Positions 37,414 to 46,360 of a stretch of 64,000 nucleotides of DNA are shown one piece after another. The stretch is taken from the NCBI RefSeq assembly GCF_024642085.1, contig NZ_JAHEBV010000013.1, positions 1 through 64,000 of the forward strand, given 5' to 3'. The notes beneath the pieces are model-generated. The model was given only the letters and a program-made list of their open reading frames with translations, did not search any database and was not told the origin of the DNA. Each line of letters begins with the position of its first letter. Within the stretch, counting starts at the first letter, position 1. The DNA is from Novosphingobium sp. Its GTDB lineage: Bacteria; Pseudomonadota; Alphaproteobacteria; Sphingomonadales; Sphingomonadaceae. A program made the translations under genes and the position numbers.

Positions 37414-40029
37414 CTAATCAAGGTTGGGTCGGACCCAGCGTTCCGCCAGCGATTCTTCTATTCCTCGGCGCGCCGCATAATCGGTCAGCTGATCGCGCCC
37501 GATCCGGGCGACGCCGAAGTATTCGCTCTGCGGGTGGGCGAAATAGAAACCCGAAACGGCGGCGGTCGGCCACATGGCGAAGCTTTCGGTCAGGGTCAGA
37601 CCCGCATTATCCCCGGCCCCTAGCAAGTCGAACAGCATCGGTTTCAGGCTGTGGTCAGGGCAGGCGGGATAACCTGGTGCCGGGCGTATACCGCGATATT
37701 GTTCCTTGATCAGCGCTTCGTTGGTCAGCTGTTCACCCGGGGCATATCCCCACAGGTCGGTGCGCACGCGCTGATGCAGCCGCTCGGCAAAGGCTTCGGC
37801 AAAACGGTCGGCCAGCGCCTTGAGCAGGATGTCCGAATAGTCGTCATGGCTCGCGCGGAAGCGTTCCAGATGCGGCTCGATCCCGTGGATGCCTACGGCA
37901 AAGCCGCCGATCCAGTCGCCATCGGGATCGATGAAATCAGCCAGGCAGTAATTCGCCCGGTCGCGGCTCTTGCGGATCTGCTGGCGCAGGAAAGGCAGGC
38001 GTATGCACCGTTCATCGTCTTGCGGGTACAAGACGACATCGTCGACTTCGCGCGCGCAGGGCCAGAAGCCGGCGACGCCCCTGGCGGTCAGCCACTTTTC
38101 GGAAATGATCAAGTCAAGCATCGCGCGCGCATCGGCGTAAAGCGCACGGGCGCTTTCTCCGACTACGTCATCGTTCAAGATCGCGGGGTAGACGCCCGCC
38201 AGTTCCCAGGCGCGGAAAAACGGGGTCCAGTCAAAGCAAGCCACCAGATCGGCCAGATCCCAGTTGTCAAAGACGTGCAGACCAGGCTGTTCTGGCGGCA
38301 TTGGCTTGTCGGTAAAATCGGCCTTAAAGGCGTTGGCGCGCGAATCCTCGAGGCTAAGCAGCACTGACCCTTCTTTGCCCGCTCTGACATCGCGGACGTG
38401 CTGATAGTCGCTTGCGGTCGCTTCAACGAAGCGATCGCGCTGCGTATCAGAGAGCAGCTGGCTAGCTACTCCCACCGCGCGGCTGGCATCAAGCACATGA
38501 ATAACCGGGCCGTTATAAGCCGGGTCGATCTTCAGTGCGGTATGAACCTTGCTGGTAGTCGCCCCGCCGATCAACAGCGGCAGGGTGAACCCGTCGCGCT
38601 TCATTTCTTCGGCCACGGTGACCATTTCATCGAGGCTGGGCGTAATCAGCCCGGACAGGCCGATAATGTCGGCCTGGCTCTCGCGCGCGGTTTCCAGGAT
38701 TTTGGTCCACGGCACCATCACGCCCAGGTCGATAACTTCATAGCCGTTGCACTGCAAAACCACCCCGACGATGTTTTTGCCGATATCGTGAACATCACCC
38801 TTGACTGTGGCCATCACGATCTTGCCCTTGGGCTTGGACGCGGCGGTCTTTTCCGCTTCGATGAAAGGGATCAGATGGGCGACCGCCTTCTTCATTACGC
38901 GGGCCGATTTGACCACCTGCGGCAGGAACATCTTGCCGCTGCCGAACAGGTCGCCAACGGTGTTCATGCCTTCCATCAGGGGGCCTTCGATCACCTCGAT
39001 AGGTCGGCCGCCGCGTTCAAAAATGTCCTGCCGGGCCAGTTCGGTATCAGCGACGATGTGCGCGTCGATGCCCTTCACCAGCGCGTGTTCGATCCGCCGC
39101 ACCACATCCCAGCCGCGCCACTCCTCTGCTTCCTTTTCGGCCTTGGCGTCAGTCCCGCGAAAGCTTTCGGCCAAGACAATCAGCCGGTCGGTCGCGCCGG
39201 CATCGCGGTTGAGGATAACATCCTCGCAGGCCTGGCGCAGCGCCGGATCAATGGTGTCGTAAACGTCAAGCTGGCCTGCGTTCACGATTGCCATGTCGAG
39301 CCCGGCGGGGATCGCGTGGAAGAGGAAGATCGAATGCATCGCCCGCCGAACCGGCTCGTTGCCGCGGAATGAAAATGACAGGTTGGACAGCCCGCCGCTG
39401 AAGTGGACGTGGGGGCAGCGCAGGCGGATTTCGCGAACCGCTTCGATGAAATCGACGGCGTAGTTGTTGTGTTCCTCGATCCCGGTCGCGACCGCAAAAA
39501 CGTTGGGATCGAAGATGATGTCTTCGGGCGGAAATCCGATTGACAGAAGCAGGGCGTAGGCCCGCGCACAAATCTCGACCTTGCGGTCTTTCGTGTCGGC
39601 CTGCCCCTTTTCATCAAAGGCCATGACCACCACGGCGGCGCCGTAATCCATGCACTTCTGCGCGTGGGAAAGGAACGGTTCTTCGCCTTCCTTCATCGAA
39701 ATCGAATTGACGATCGGTTTGCCTGACACGCATTTCAGGCCCGCTTCGATCACATCCCACTTGGAACTGTCGATCATCACCGGGACGCGGGCGATGTCGG
39801 GTTCGGCGGCGATCAGCTTGAGAAATGTGGTCATCGCCAGCTCGGCGTCAAGCAGGCCCTCGTCCATGTTGACATCGATCACCTGCGCGCCGTTGTCGAC
39901 TTGCTGACGCGCGACATCAACTGCTTTGGCGTAGTCTCCCGCCAGGACAAGCTTCTTGAACGCCGCGCTGCCGGTGACGTTGGTACGTTCGCCGACATTG
40001 ACGAAACGCGCGGAGGACGGGGTGGTCAT
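37414..40029 (-). CDS. metH: Cobalamin-dependent methionine synthase, C-terminal part (folate, B12 and activation domains)
   Basis: An 871-residue protein that carries all of MetH except the homocysteine domain. Order: pterin-binding domain from [19 protein letters not shown] (about residues 9-27), cap helices, B12-binding domain with the [11 protein letters not shown] loop near residue 413 (His is the lower axial cobalt ligand), and the SAM-binding reactivation domain from about 560 to the end with [15 protein letters not shown] and [14 protein letters not shown] blocks. It transfers methyl from methyltetrahydrofolate through cobalamin. It must work with the separate homocysteine half (40559-41605). 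Its start overlaps the GNAT end by four bases. Confidence 0.97.
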   Translation of the reverse strand: MTTPSSARFVNVGERTNVTGSAAFKKLVLAGDYAKAVDVARQQVDNGAQVIDVNMDEGLLDAELAMTTFLKLIAAEPDIARVPVMIDSSKWDVIEAGLKCVSGKPIVNSISMKEGEEPFLSHAQKCMDYGAAVVVMAFDEKGQADTKDRKVEICARAYALLLSIGFPPEDIIFDPNVFAVATGIEEHNNYAVDFIEAVREIRLRCPHVHFSGGLSNLSFSFRGNEPVRRAMHSIFLFHAIPAGLDMAIVNAGQLDVYDTIDPALRQACEDVILNRDAGATDRLIVLAESFRGTDAKAEKEAEEWRGWDVVRRIEHALVKGIDAHIVADTELARQDIFERGGRPIEVIEGPLMEGMNTVGDLFGSGKMFLPQVVKSARVMKKAVAHLIPFIEAEKTAASKPKGKIVMATVKGDVHDIGKNIVGVVLQCNGYEVIDLGVMVPWTKILETARESQADIIGLSGLITPSLDEMVTVAEEMKRDGFTLPLLIGGATTSKVHTALKIDPAYNGPVIHVLDASRAVGVASQLLSDTQRDRFVEATASDYQHVRDVRAGKEGSVLLSLEDSRANAFKADFTDKPMPPEQPGLHVFDNWDLADLVACFDWTPFFRAWELAGVYPAILNDDVVGESARALYADARAMLDLIISEKWLTARGVAGFWPCAREVDDVVLYPQDDERCIRLPFLRQQIRKSRDRANYCLADFIDPDGDWIGGFAVGIHGIEPHLERFRASHDDYSDILLKALADRFAEAFAERLHQRVRTDLWGYAPGEQLTNEALIKEQYRGIRPAPGYPACPDHSLKPMLFDLLGAGDNAGLTLTESFAMWPTAAVSGFYFAHPQSEYFGVARIGRDQLTDYAARRGIEESLAERWVRPNLD

Positions 40030-40559
40030 GAGGTTTCCAGAGGTTTTGCCAGGATGTAATCGTCGAACGTTTCGGTGCCGACAGTGAACGTGCGGGTGCC
40101 GACCACTTTAAACCCGCTCTTGCGGTAAAATCCCAGCGCGCGTTCATTGTCCTTGTTGGTGCCCAGCATCAGGCGGCGATAACCCGCAGCCCCGGCAACT
40201 ACGATGCCGAGCAGATCGCCGGCCAATCCCTGACCCTTGCAGCGGTCAAGCAGGTAGATCCGTTTCAGTTCGATATCGCCGGGCTGCGGATCGGGCAGGG
40301 CGGAGCGCATCAAGAGGGCAAAACCCAGCGGCGCACCGGTCTTCACCGCTTCGACCAGCCAGGCTTTTGCGCCTTCATCCAAGGCAGAGCGGAAGGCCTC
40401 TGCACTGTTTTGCGAAGCGCAGTGCGCCAGCATGTCTCCCACCTGGACAAGTCCGGCGTAAGCTTCCAGGAATGTTGCCTGCGCTACCAGCGCAAGTGCA
40501 GCGCCGTCGTCAGGCCCGGCCGGACGAATGCGCCATTCAAGCGGCCCGTCGATCCCCAT
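40026..40559 (-). CDS. GNAT family N-acetyltransferase inside the methionine operon
   Basis: A 177-residue GNAT protein. The acetyl-CoA loop is in [21 protein letters not shown] (about residues 108-128, Q/R-x-x-G-x-A/G), followed by [24 protein letters not shown], the conserved late Asn-Tyr element. It begins [19 protein letters not shown]; the start codon shares one base with the stop of the upstream metH half (TGATG), and its end overlaps the downstream half by four bases. Sitting between the two MetH halves is unusual. The substrate is unknown; an amino acid or amine in sulfur metabolism is only a guess. Confidence 0.9.
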   Translation of the reverse strand: MGIDGPLEWRIRPAGPDDGAALALVAQATFLEAYAGLVQVGDMLAHCASQNSAEAFRSALDEGAKAWLVEAVKTGAPLGFALLMRSALPDPQPGDIELKRIYLLDRCKGQGLAGDLLGIVVAGAAGYRRLMLGTNKDNERALGFYRKSGFKVVGTRTFTVGTETFDDYILAKPLETS

Positions 40560-41605
40560 CACGCTGCCATGATAAAGGGTTCGAGACCTGCCAGCCGTGT
40601 TTCGACTGGCACTTGCGGCGCCTTGCGCGGAGTAAGGCCGGCAACGGCCCGAGCCATGGCGGCGATGTGTTCGGGGGTGTTGCCGCAGCACCCGCCCAGA
40701 ATGTTGACCTGCCCGCCCGCTGCCCATTCGCCGACCAGGGTGGCGGTGGTTTCGGGCAGCTCGTCATACTGGCCCAGTTCATTGGGCAGGCCGGCGTTGG
40801 GATAGGCCATCAGCAGGGTGTCGACGATCCCGCTGAGCAGGCGGATCTGCGGGCGCAGCTGGGTCGCGCCGAAGCTGCAGTTCAGCCCCACGGTGACCGG
40901 CTTGGCATGGCGAACCGCATGCCAGAATGCCTCGACCGTATGGCCCGACAGGTTGCGCCCGGACAGGTCGGTCAGCGTCATTGACAGCATCAGCGGCACG
41001 TCGCGGCCCAGCTCGCGTTCCAGCTCCTTCACCGCCAGAATGCCGGCCTTGCAATTCAGCGTATCAAACACCGTTTCGATCAGAATGAACTGCGCACCGC
41101 CTTCAAGCAGCGCGGCCGCCTGTTCGCGGTAGACCTGCTTGACCGTGTCGAAATCAACTTCGCGGTAGCCCGGATCGTTGACGTCGGGGGAAAGCGACAG
41201 GGTCTTGTTGGTTGGCCCGATTGCGCCGACCACGAAGCGCGGTAAACCGTCCTTTGCAGTGGCTGAGTCGCAAGCTTCGGCGACTATCCGGGCCGCGGAA
41301 CGGTTGATGTCGCCGACCAGATGCTCGGCACCGTAATCGGCCTGGCTGATGCGGTTTGCATTAAAGGTGTTGGTCGCCAGCACCCGCGCCCCCGCAGCAA
41401 TATAGCGGTCGCAGATCGCGCGGATGACATGCGGCTGGGTCAGGTTGACCAGATCGTTGTTGCCCTTCTGGTCAAGGGTCAGGCCGGTGTCGCCGCGATA
41501 GGCCACCTCGTCCAGCCCCTCTGCCTGGATTGCCGTGCCATAGGGACCGTCCTTGATCAGGATCGCCTTGGCAGCTTCGGCCTGAAGCAGTTGGCGCGGG
41601 GTCAT
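40559..41605 (-). CDS. metH: Homocysteine S-methyltransferase domain (N-terminal half of MetH)
   Basis: A 348-residue protein equal to the first domain of MetH. It begins with ILIKDGPYGTAIQAEGL, where classical MetH has a DGAMGT-type motif; the Ala-to-Pro/Tyr change is mild. The zinc-binding Cys residues are at VGLNCSFGATQLRP (about residue 235) and NILGGCCGNTPEHIAAM (about residues 310-320). It binds zinc and homocysteine and accepts the methyl group. The start at 41605 overlaps metF by four bases; upstream in-frame ATGs add a leader with no family match. The split into two genes is common in sphingomonads. Confidence 0.95.
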   Translation of the reverse strand: MTPRQLLQAEAAKAILIKDGPYGTAIQAEGLDEVAYRGDTGLTLDQKGNNDLVNLTQPHVIRAICDRYIAAGARVLATNTFNANRISQADYGAEHLVGDINRSAARIVAEACDSATAKDGLPRFVVGAIGPTNKTLSLSPDVNDPGYREVDFDTVKQVYREQAAALLEGGAQFILIETVFDTLNCKAGILAVKELERELGRDVPLMLSMTLTDLSGRNLSGHTVEAFWHAVRHAKPVTVGLNCSFGATQLRPQIRLLSGIVDTLLMAYPNAGLPNELGQYDELPETTATLVGEWAAGGQVNILGGCCGNTPEHIAAMARAVAGLTPRKAPQVPVETRLAGLEPFIMAA

Positions 41606-42516
41606 TGGCTGATTTCCTTGGGGCGCAGGCCGAGCAGGTGGCAGATAGCGTATGTCTGGTCGGCGCGGTTGAGCGTGTAGAAGTGAAAATCGCGGATGCC
41701 GCCCTGGTACAGCCGGCGGCACAGGTCGGTCGCCACGGCCGCCGATATCATCGAGCGCGGGCCGGGCAGGCCGTCCAGCCCGTCAAACAGCTTGATCATC
41801 CAGCCGGGGATTTCGGTGTTTCCGCTCATCCGCCGGATCGCGGCGAAGTTGGTCACAGGCATGATCCCTGGCAGGACCGGCGCGGTGATCCCGGCAGCCA
41901 GTACCTTGTCCAGAAAGCGGAAATAGGCATCGGTCGAATAGAAGAACTGGGTGATTGCGCGCGACGCCCCGGAATCAAGCTTGCGTTTCAGGTTGTCAAG
42001 ATCGGCCTGGGCACCGGCTGCTTCGGGATGCACTTCGGGATAGGCCGCAACTGAAATGTCGAAATCGTGACGTGCCTTCAATCCCGCGACGAGGTCCGCG
42101 GCGCTGGCAAAGCCGTGGGGGTGCGGTTCAAAGCGGCCGCCGGTCTCGGGTGGCGGATCGCCGCGCAGCGCGACGATGTGCCGCACGCCGGCTTCCCAAT
42201 AGCGATCGGCAACCTCGGCAATTTCATCCTTGCTGGCGGCAACGCAGGTCAGGTGTGCGGCAGGCTTTAGCGAAGTCTCGTCGATGATCCGGGCTACGGT
42301 GGCGTGCGTGCGCTCGCGCGTTGAGCCGCCGGCCCCATAGGTAACCGACACGAAGCTGGGATCAAGCGGCGCCAGTTCGACCACAGCGTCCCACAGTTGC
42401 TTTTCCATCGCCTCGGTCTTGGGCGGGAAAAATTCGAAAGAAACCCTGAAGTCGCCGGGGATGGTGACAAACTGCGGGCGATCGGCGACGCCGCGCAGGA
42501 TCGATGAAGCGGTCAT
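41602..42516 (-). CDS. metF: Methylenetetrahydrofolate reductase
   Basis: A 304-residue flavoenzyme that makes 5-methyltetrahydrofolate for methionine synthase. It has the family start VSFEFFPPKTEAMEKQLW, the block FVSVTYGAGGSTRERTHATV, then HIVALRGDPP (with the folate-binding Asp), the block RAITQFFYSTDAYFRFLDK, and GIMPVTNFAAIRRMS. This is a TIM-barrel FAD protein of normal length. It overlaps the upstream ArsR-methyltransferase gene by four bases and the downstream metH half by four, so the operon is translationally linked. Confidence 0.97.
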   Translation of the reverse strand: MTASSILRGVADRPQFVTIPGDFRVSFEFFPPKTEAMEKQLWDAVVELAPLDPSFVSVTYGAGGSTRERTHATVARIIDETSLKPAAHLTCVAASKDEIAEVADRYWEAGVRHIVALRGDPPPETGGRFEPHPHGFASAADLVAGLKARHDFDISVAAYPEVHPEAAGAQADLDNLKRKLDSGASRAITQFFYSTDAYFRFLDKVLAAGITAPVLPGIMPVTNFAAIRRMSGNTEIPGWMIKLFDGLDGLPGPRSMISAAVATDLCRRLYQGGIRDFHFYTLNRADQTYAICHLLGLRPKEISQ

Positions 42517-43517
42517 GCGCGCGATACCTTTGTGTTGTGCGGCGTCAGGGAATGGTCAGCGCTGCTACCGCGCATGCCTGTCCAGATCTTGACGGTCAGT
42601 GGTTTGCCTGGAAGGGCTACAGGCGGCGCGGGCGCGAACCCGGCGCTACTGAGCAAGGCAAGCATCTGCTCATCGGAAAACCCAAGCCGCGCATGGGCGT
42701 GTTTTTCGCGCAATTCCTCGCGGTCATGCGCGGCGAAATCGACTATAGCCACTGTTGCGCCGGACCGTGCCACCCGCGCTGCTTCAGCCAGTACAGCCTC
42801 GGGCACCTGGGCATAGTGCAGCACCTGGTGGAACAATACCGTATCGAAGCTGTCATCGGCAAAGGGCAGGGCGGTAAAATCGCCTTGAACCAGCGCCACG
42901 CCATCAGACGGCAGGTTCTGCAGCCGGGCGCGCGCAATGCGCAACATTTCCGGGCTCTTGTCCAACCCGGTTACGTGGTCGCTGGCCGGTGCGAAGAGTT
43001 CGGCCATGCGGCCCGTGCCGGTGCCGACGTCGAGCAGCGCGCCGAGTGATCGCGTGCCCAGCGCTCTGGCCAGCGCGGCTTCCACCGGGCCGTCGGGGCT
43101 GTGGAGCCCGCGCAAGGTGTCCCATTCTTCTGCATGGCGCGAAAAATATCCTTCTGCGCTGACCTCTCGGGCGGCGCGGATCGCGGCGAGGTGGCGGCGG
43201 TCTTCGGCGCAGCGCGCGGCGAAGGTTGCATCGTCCGCTTCGGCCACATCGAGCAGACGGGCGGCGGCGGCACCCATGGGCGGGGCGCGGGTCGCGCCGA
43301 TCGCGCTGCGCAAAAACACCCAGCTGCCTTCCTTGCGCCGTTCGGCCAGCCCGGCATCGCACAGGATACGGATGTGGCGCGACACGCGCGGTTGGCTTTG
43401 TCCCAGAACCTGGGCAAGCTCTCCCACTGCCAGTTCCATTGCCGACAGCAAGCGCATAATGCGCAGCCGCGTAGGGTCTGCCAGCGCGCGAAGTGTGGGA
43501 TCGATCCGCATCGGCAT
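42513..43517 (-). CDS. ArsR-type regulator fused to a SAM-dependent methyltransferase
   Basis: A 334-residue two-domain protein. Residues 1-85 are an ArsR winged helix: RALADPTRLRIMRLLSAMEL, then ELAQVLGQSQPRVSRHIRIL as the recognition helix and ERRKEGSWVFLR as the wing. Residues about 140-300 form a class I methyltransferase with LLDVGTGTGRMAELF (SAM loop), HVTGLDKSPEMLRIAR and LVQGDFTALPFADDSFDTVLFHQ. No metal-binding Cys set is seen, so the domain probably senses SAM or SAH and represses or activates the met genes, as known for SahR-type ArsR regulators. ATG at 43517 or 43511 are both possible; both are very close to the upstream palindrome. Confidence 0.92.
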   Translation of the reverse strand: MPMRIDPTLRALADPTRLRIMRLLSAMELAVGELAQVLGQSQPRVSRHIRILCDAGLAERRKEGSWVFLRSAIGATRAPPMGAAAARLLDVAEADDATFAARCAEDRRHLAAIRAAREVSAEGYFSRHAEEWDTLRGLHSPDGPVEAALARALGTRSLGALLDVGTGTGRMAELFAPASDHVTGLDKSPEMLRIARARLQNLPSDGVALVQGDFTALPFADDSFDTVLFHQVLHYAQVPEAVLAEAARVARSGATVAIVDFAAHDREELREKHAHARLGFSDEQMLALLSSAGFAPAPPVALPGKPLTVKIWTGMRGSSADHSLTPHNTKVSRA

Positions 43518-43520
43518 ATC

Positions 43521-43540
43521 ATATAAAGAAATCTTTATAT
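43521..43540. promoter_or_regulatory. 20-bp perfect-arm palindrome, operator of the methionine operon
   Basis: ATATAAAGA-AA-TCTTTATAT has two nine-base arms around two bases and is strikingly AT-rich in a GC-rich genome. It sits only three bases upstream of the ArsR-methyltransferase start, so it also replaces any normal Shine-Dalgarno. It is the obvious autoregulatory operator for that regulator and so for metF and both metH halves. The mRNA may be leaderless or begin inside the palindrome. Family and effector are inferred. Confidence 0.75.
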
Positions 43541-43677
43541 CTATACAACCGGTTTGGCTTTATCGGTTGCCTGGCCGCCCGGTTCTGGGTTGGCAGGGAT
43601 GGCGCGCTTGGCTAGGAGGCGGTTACGGGGTCGCTCGCGCAACATGTCCATCCCGCAATATTGATGAGGCTTTACCC

Positions 43678-43905
43678 ATGAAAAAGTTCGCCGCACTCGG
43701 CTTTGCTTCTGTCGCCGCCCTTGCGCTTGCCGCTTGTGGAAGTTCGGACAGCGCCAAGGAAGAAGCCCAGCCTGAAAACGTTGAAATGCCTGCTGAAGAA
43801 GCTGTCGGCGATGTGGATGCTTCGCCGGTAGCCGATGCATCGGCCGGTGCCGTGGATGCTGCCGCTGCTTCGGACCAACGGACCGGTGACAGTCCCCGGC
43901 CGTAA
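43678..43905 (+). CDS. Small acidic lipoprotein
   Basis: A 75-residue predicted lipoprotein. The signal sequence MKKFAALGFASVAALAL leads to the lipobox LAAC (Cys about residue 20). The mature part is acidic and Ala-rich (SSDSAKEEAQPENVEMPAEEAVGDVD), with no fold I recognise. The DSAKEEA start of the mature region resembles DSAKENA of the lipoprotein at 23347, hinting at a common family. It is divergent from the methionine operon and followed by a very strong terminator, so it is probably an independently expressed small envelope protein. Confidence 0.78.
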   Translation: MKKFAALGFASVAALALAACGSSDSAKEEAQPENVEMPAEEAVGDVDASPVADASAGAVDAAAASDQRTGDSPRP

Positions 43906-43922
43906 TGCTGGTTTTGACAGGT

Positions 43923-43967
43923 AAAGACGGGCTGCCCCAATCGGGGCTGCCCGTCTTTCGCTTTTTG
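43923..43967 (+). terminator. Intrinsic terminator after the small acidic lipoprotein
   Basis: AAAGACGGGC-T-GCCCC pairs with GGGGC-T-GCCCGTCTTT around a four-base AATC loop (fifteen base pairs with one T-T mismatch), followed by CGCTTTTTG. Confidence 0.93.
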
Positions 43968-43993
43968 CACTGCCTCGCTATGATGCAAGTTCC

Positions 43994-44206
43994 ATGCGCA
44001 CAGTGATCCTTATTCCCGCCCTTGTTGCCCTTGCCGCTTGCCAAAAGGCGGACAACCAGCCTGGCCCCGGCGGAGTAACGGTGGGGGAAGCCAAGGCCTT
44101 GGACGAGGCCGCCGAAATGATCGAGGATCAGCGCCTGACGCGTGATGACTTGCCGCAGCCGTCCGCTCCGCCAGCCGCGCCTTTACCTGCCAAGCCTGCC
44201 AGTTGA
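43994..44206 (+). CDS. Small proline-rich lipoprotein
   Basis: A 70-residue predicted lipoprotein. MRTVILIPALVALAAC has a short signal and lipobox LAAC (Cys about residue 16). The mature part has a short acidic helix (KALDEAAEMIEDQRLTRDD) and a Pro/Ala-rich end (PPAAPLPAKPAS). I do not recognise a family. It lies between the terminator of the previous lipoprotein gene and the TetR-like operator of the acyl-CoA operon, so it is likely its own small transcription unit. Confidence 0.7.
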   Translation: MRTVILIPALVALAACQKADNQPGPGGVTVGEAKALDEAAEMIEDQRLTRDDLPQPSAPPAAPLPAKPAS

Positions 44207-44226
44207 TTTTCGCCGGGGCTGACCTA

Positions 44227-44250
44227 TTGACCGTTTAAACGTTCGGTTAA
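44227..44250. promoter_or_regulatory. TetR-like operator before the acyl-CoA operon
   Basis: TTGACCGTTTAAACGTTCGGTTAA is arranged so that ACCG and CGGT face each other over ten bases, with GTTTAAAC inside. TetR-type repressors of fatty-acid and acyl-CoA catabolic genes often bind such ACCG/CGGT repeats. It is 19 bases before the SDR start, with the RBS AGGAGA in between. No repressor gene is adjacent. Confidence 0.5.
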
Positions 44251-44268
44251 ATTAGGAGAATCGCCACG

Positions 44269-45183
44269 ATGGGGATGCTTGAAGGCAAGGTTGTAGCCGT
44301 AACGGGCGCAGGCCGCGGTGTCGGGCGCGAGATCGCCCTGCTTTGCGCGGCCCGCGGCGCGGCGGTAGTCGTCAACGATCCGGGCGTTGGCGGCGGTGGC
44401 GAAGGCGGTGATGCCGGGCCCGCCCAGCAAACAGCGGACGATATCATCGCGGCGGGCGGCAGGGCCCACGCCAACCTTGCCTCGGTCGCCGATCCTGTCG
44501 GCGCGGCGACAATTATCGAAGATGCCGTCATGCGCTTTGGCCGGATCGATGCTGTCGTCAACAACGCCGGCATCCTGCGCGACACGATTTGGCACAAGAT
44601 GAGCCATGAAGACTGGCGCGCGGTGATCGATGTCCACCTCAACGGTAGCTTTAACGTCAGCAAGGCGGCAACGCCCTATTTCCGTGAACAGCATTCGGGC
44701 AGCTTTATTCACTTCACCAGCACAAGCGGGCTGATCGGCAATGTGGGCCAGGCCAATTACAGCGCTGCAAAGCTGGGCATCGTCGGTCTTTCGCAATCGA
44801 TCGCGCTTGATATGGCCCGCGTCGGGGTCCGTTCCAACTGCATCGCGCCCTTTGCATGGAGCCGGATGACAGCCAGCATTCCCGCCGAAACGCCCGAACA
44901 GCAGCAACGGGTCGAGCGGCTCAAGACGATGAGCGCGGACAAGATCGCGCCGCTGGTGGTCTACCTTGCCGCCGATGCCAGCAAGGACGTATCAAACCAG
45001 ATCTTTTCGGTCCGCAAGAACGAGATCGTGCTTTATAACAAGCCGCGTCCGATCCGATCGATGACCAAGGTTGAAGGCTGGACGCCCGAAAGCATCGCGG
45101 ATGAACTGATTCCGGCCTTCCGTCCCAGCTTTGCCCGCGCGGACGAGGTTTCAGCCCACGTATTTCCCTATGACCCGATCTGA
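44269..45183 (+). CDS. SDR family dehydrogenase, 3-hydroxyacyl-CoA type
   Basis: A 304-residue short-chain dehydrogenase. The cofactor loop VTGAGRGVGREIALL (TGxxxGxG, residues about 12-26), VNDPGVGGGGEG and VNNAGILRD precede the catalytic Ser and the YSAAK Tyr-Lys (STSGLIGNVGQANYSAAKLG, about residues 151-170). The tail after residue 240 (VRKNEIVLYNKPRPIRSM, WTPESIADELIPAF) resembles the dehydrogenase part of peroxisomal multifunctional enzyme type 2, so it probably oxidises (3R)-hydroxyacyl-CoA. First gene of a five-gene operon. Confidence 0.9.
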   Translation: MGMLEGKVVAVTGAGRGVGREIALLCAARGAAVVVNDPGVGGGGEGGDAGPAQQTADDIIAAGGRAHANLASVADPVGAATIIEDAVMRFGRIDAVVNNAGILRDTIWHKMSHEDWRAVIDVHLNGSFNVSKAATPYFREQHSGSFIHFTSTSGLIGNVGQANYSAAKLGIVGLSQSIALDMARVGVRSNCIAPFAWSRMTASIPAETPEQQQRVERLKTMSADKIAPLVVYLAADASKDVSNQIFSVRKNEIVLYNKPRPIRSMTKVEGWTPESIADELIPAFRPSFARADEVSAHVFPYDPI

Positions 45184-45193
45184 GGACTTGCCC

Positions 45194-46360
45194 ATGAACC
45201 CAGGTATGGACGCCGACGTTTTCGACCAGTTCATCGAACAACTGCACCGGTATGTCCGCGAACGGCTGGTACCGGCCGAGAAGGAAATCCTCGAAACCGA
45301 CCGCATCCCTGACGATATCATGGCTGAAATGCGCGAGATGGGATTGTTCGGGATCACCATGCCCGAACAGTATGGCGGGGCTGGCATGAATGTGTCGCAA
45401 TACGCACGAACGATCCGCGAGCTTAGCTATGCGATGCCGTGCTATCGCTCGATCACGTCGATCAACATCGGCATGGTCTGTTCGGCGATCCTCAAAGGCG
45501 GGACCGAGGCACAGAAGGCCCAATGGCTCCCCCAATTGGCTGCGGGCAAGGTCGCCAGCTTTGGTCTTACCGAGCCTGGATCGGGATCGGACAGCGCGGC
45601 GATGCAGACAATGGCTGTGCGAAGCGGCAATGGCTGGGTGCTAAACGGGACCAAGCGCTACATTACCAACGCGCCTTTCGCGCATGTCGCGCTGATTATG
45701 GCCCGGACCAGCAAGGACGCCCTGCCCAAGAACGCCCACGTTTCGGCTTTTTTGGTGCCGATGGACATGCCCGGGGTAACGGTTGGCAAAAGCGACAAGA
45801 AAATGGGCCAGGCCGGCAGCCACATCGCCGACATCGTTATGGAAGATGTCTATCTGCCTGCCGACGCGCTACTGGGCGATGAAGAAGGAAAGGGCTTCGT
45901 CACCGCGATGCAAAGCCTCGACAACGGCCGCCTCTCGGTGGGCTCGGCCGCTGCCGGCTATGCCCGCCGCGCGCTCGATTCGGCGCTGCGCTATGCTAAT
46001 GAACGCAAGGCATTTGGCGAACCGATTGCCAATTTCCAGCTGATCCAGCAGATGCTGGCTGACAGCGAAATCGAGATATACGCCGCCGAATGCATGCTGG
46101 AGGATGCCTGCCGCCGTGCCGATGCCGGGGAAAAGGTTCTGCGCCAGGCCGCCGCGGCCAAGGTTTTCGCGACCGAAATGTGCGGCCGCGTGGTCGACCG
46201 CGTGGTCCAGATATACGGCGGGGCGGGCTATTTGGCCGAATACGACGCCGAACGCTTCTTCCGCGATGCGCGAATATACCGGATTTATGAAGGCACGACC
46301 CAGATCCTGCAATTGCAGATCGCCAAGCACATGCTGCGCGAATGGGCGGCGAACCAGTAA
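45194..46360 (+). CDS. Acyl-CoA dehydrogenase
   Basis: A 388-residue flavoenzyme. N-terminal helical domain, then FGLTEPGSGSDSAAMQTMA with the FAD/substrate contacts (about residues 122-140), WVLNGTKRYITNAPFAHVAL, and the C-terminal helical domain with DNGRLSVGSAAAGYARRAL and YGGAGYLAEYDAERFFRDARIYRIYEGTTQILQL in separated blocks. The catalytic base is the Glu of YEGTTQ. It desaturates an acyl-CoA; the chain is unknown. It follows the SDR gene by ten bases and is directly abutted by the CoA-transferase start (TAA then ATG). Confidence 0.95.
   Translation: MNPGMDADVFDQFIEQLHRYVRERLVPAEKEILETDRIPDDIMAEMREMGLFGITMPEQYGGAGMNVSQYARTIRELSYAMPCYRSITSINIGMVCSAILKGGTEAQKAQWLPQLAAGKVASFGLTEPGSGSDSAAMQTMAVRSGNGWVLNGTKRYITNAPFAHVALIMARTSKDALPKNAHVSAFLVPMDMPGVTVGKSDKKMGQAGSHIADIVMEDVYLPADALLGDEEGKGFVTAMQSLDNGRLSVGSAAAGYARRALDSALRYANERKAFGEPIANFQLIQQMLADSEIEIYAAECMLEDACRRADAGEKVLRQAAAAKVFATEMCGRVVDRVVQIYGGAGYLAEYDAERFFRDARIYRIYEGTTQILQLQIAKHMLREWAANQ

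Noticed and set aside
43518..43677. A SAM, SAH or cobalamin riboswitch for the methionine operon.
   Set aside because: No riboswitch core is visible, the leader is almost absent, and an ArsR-type regulator with a palindrome accounts for control.
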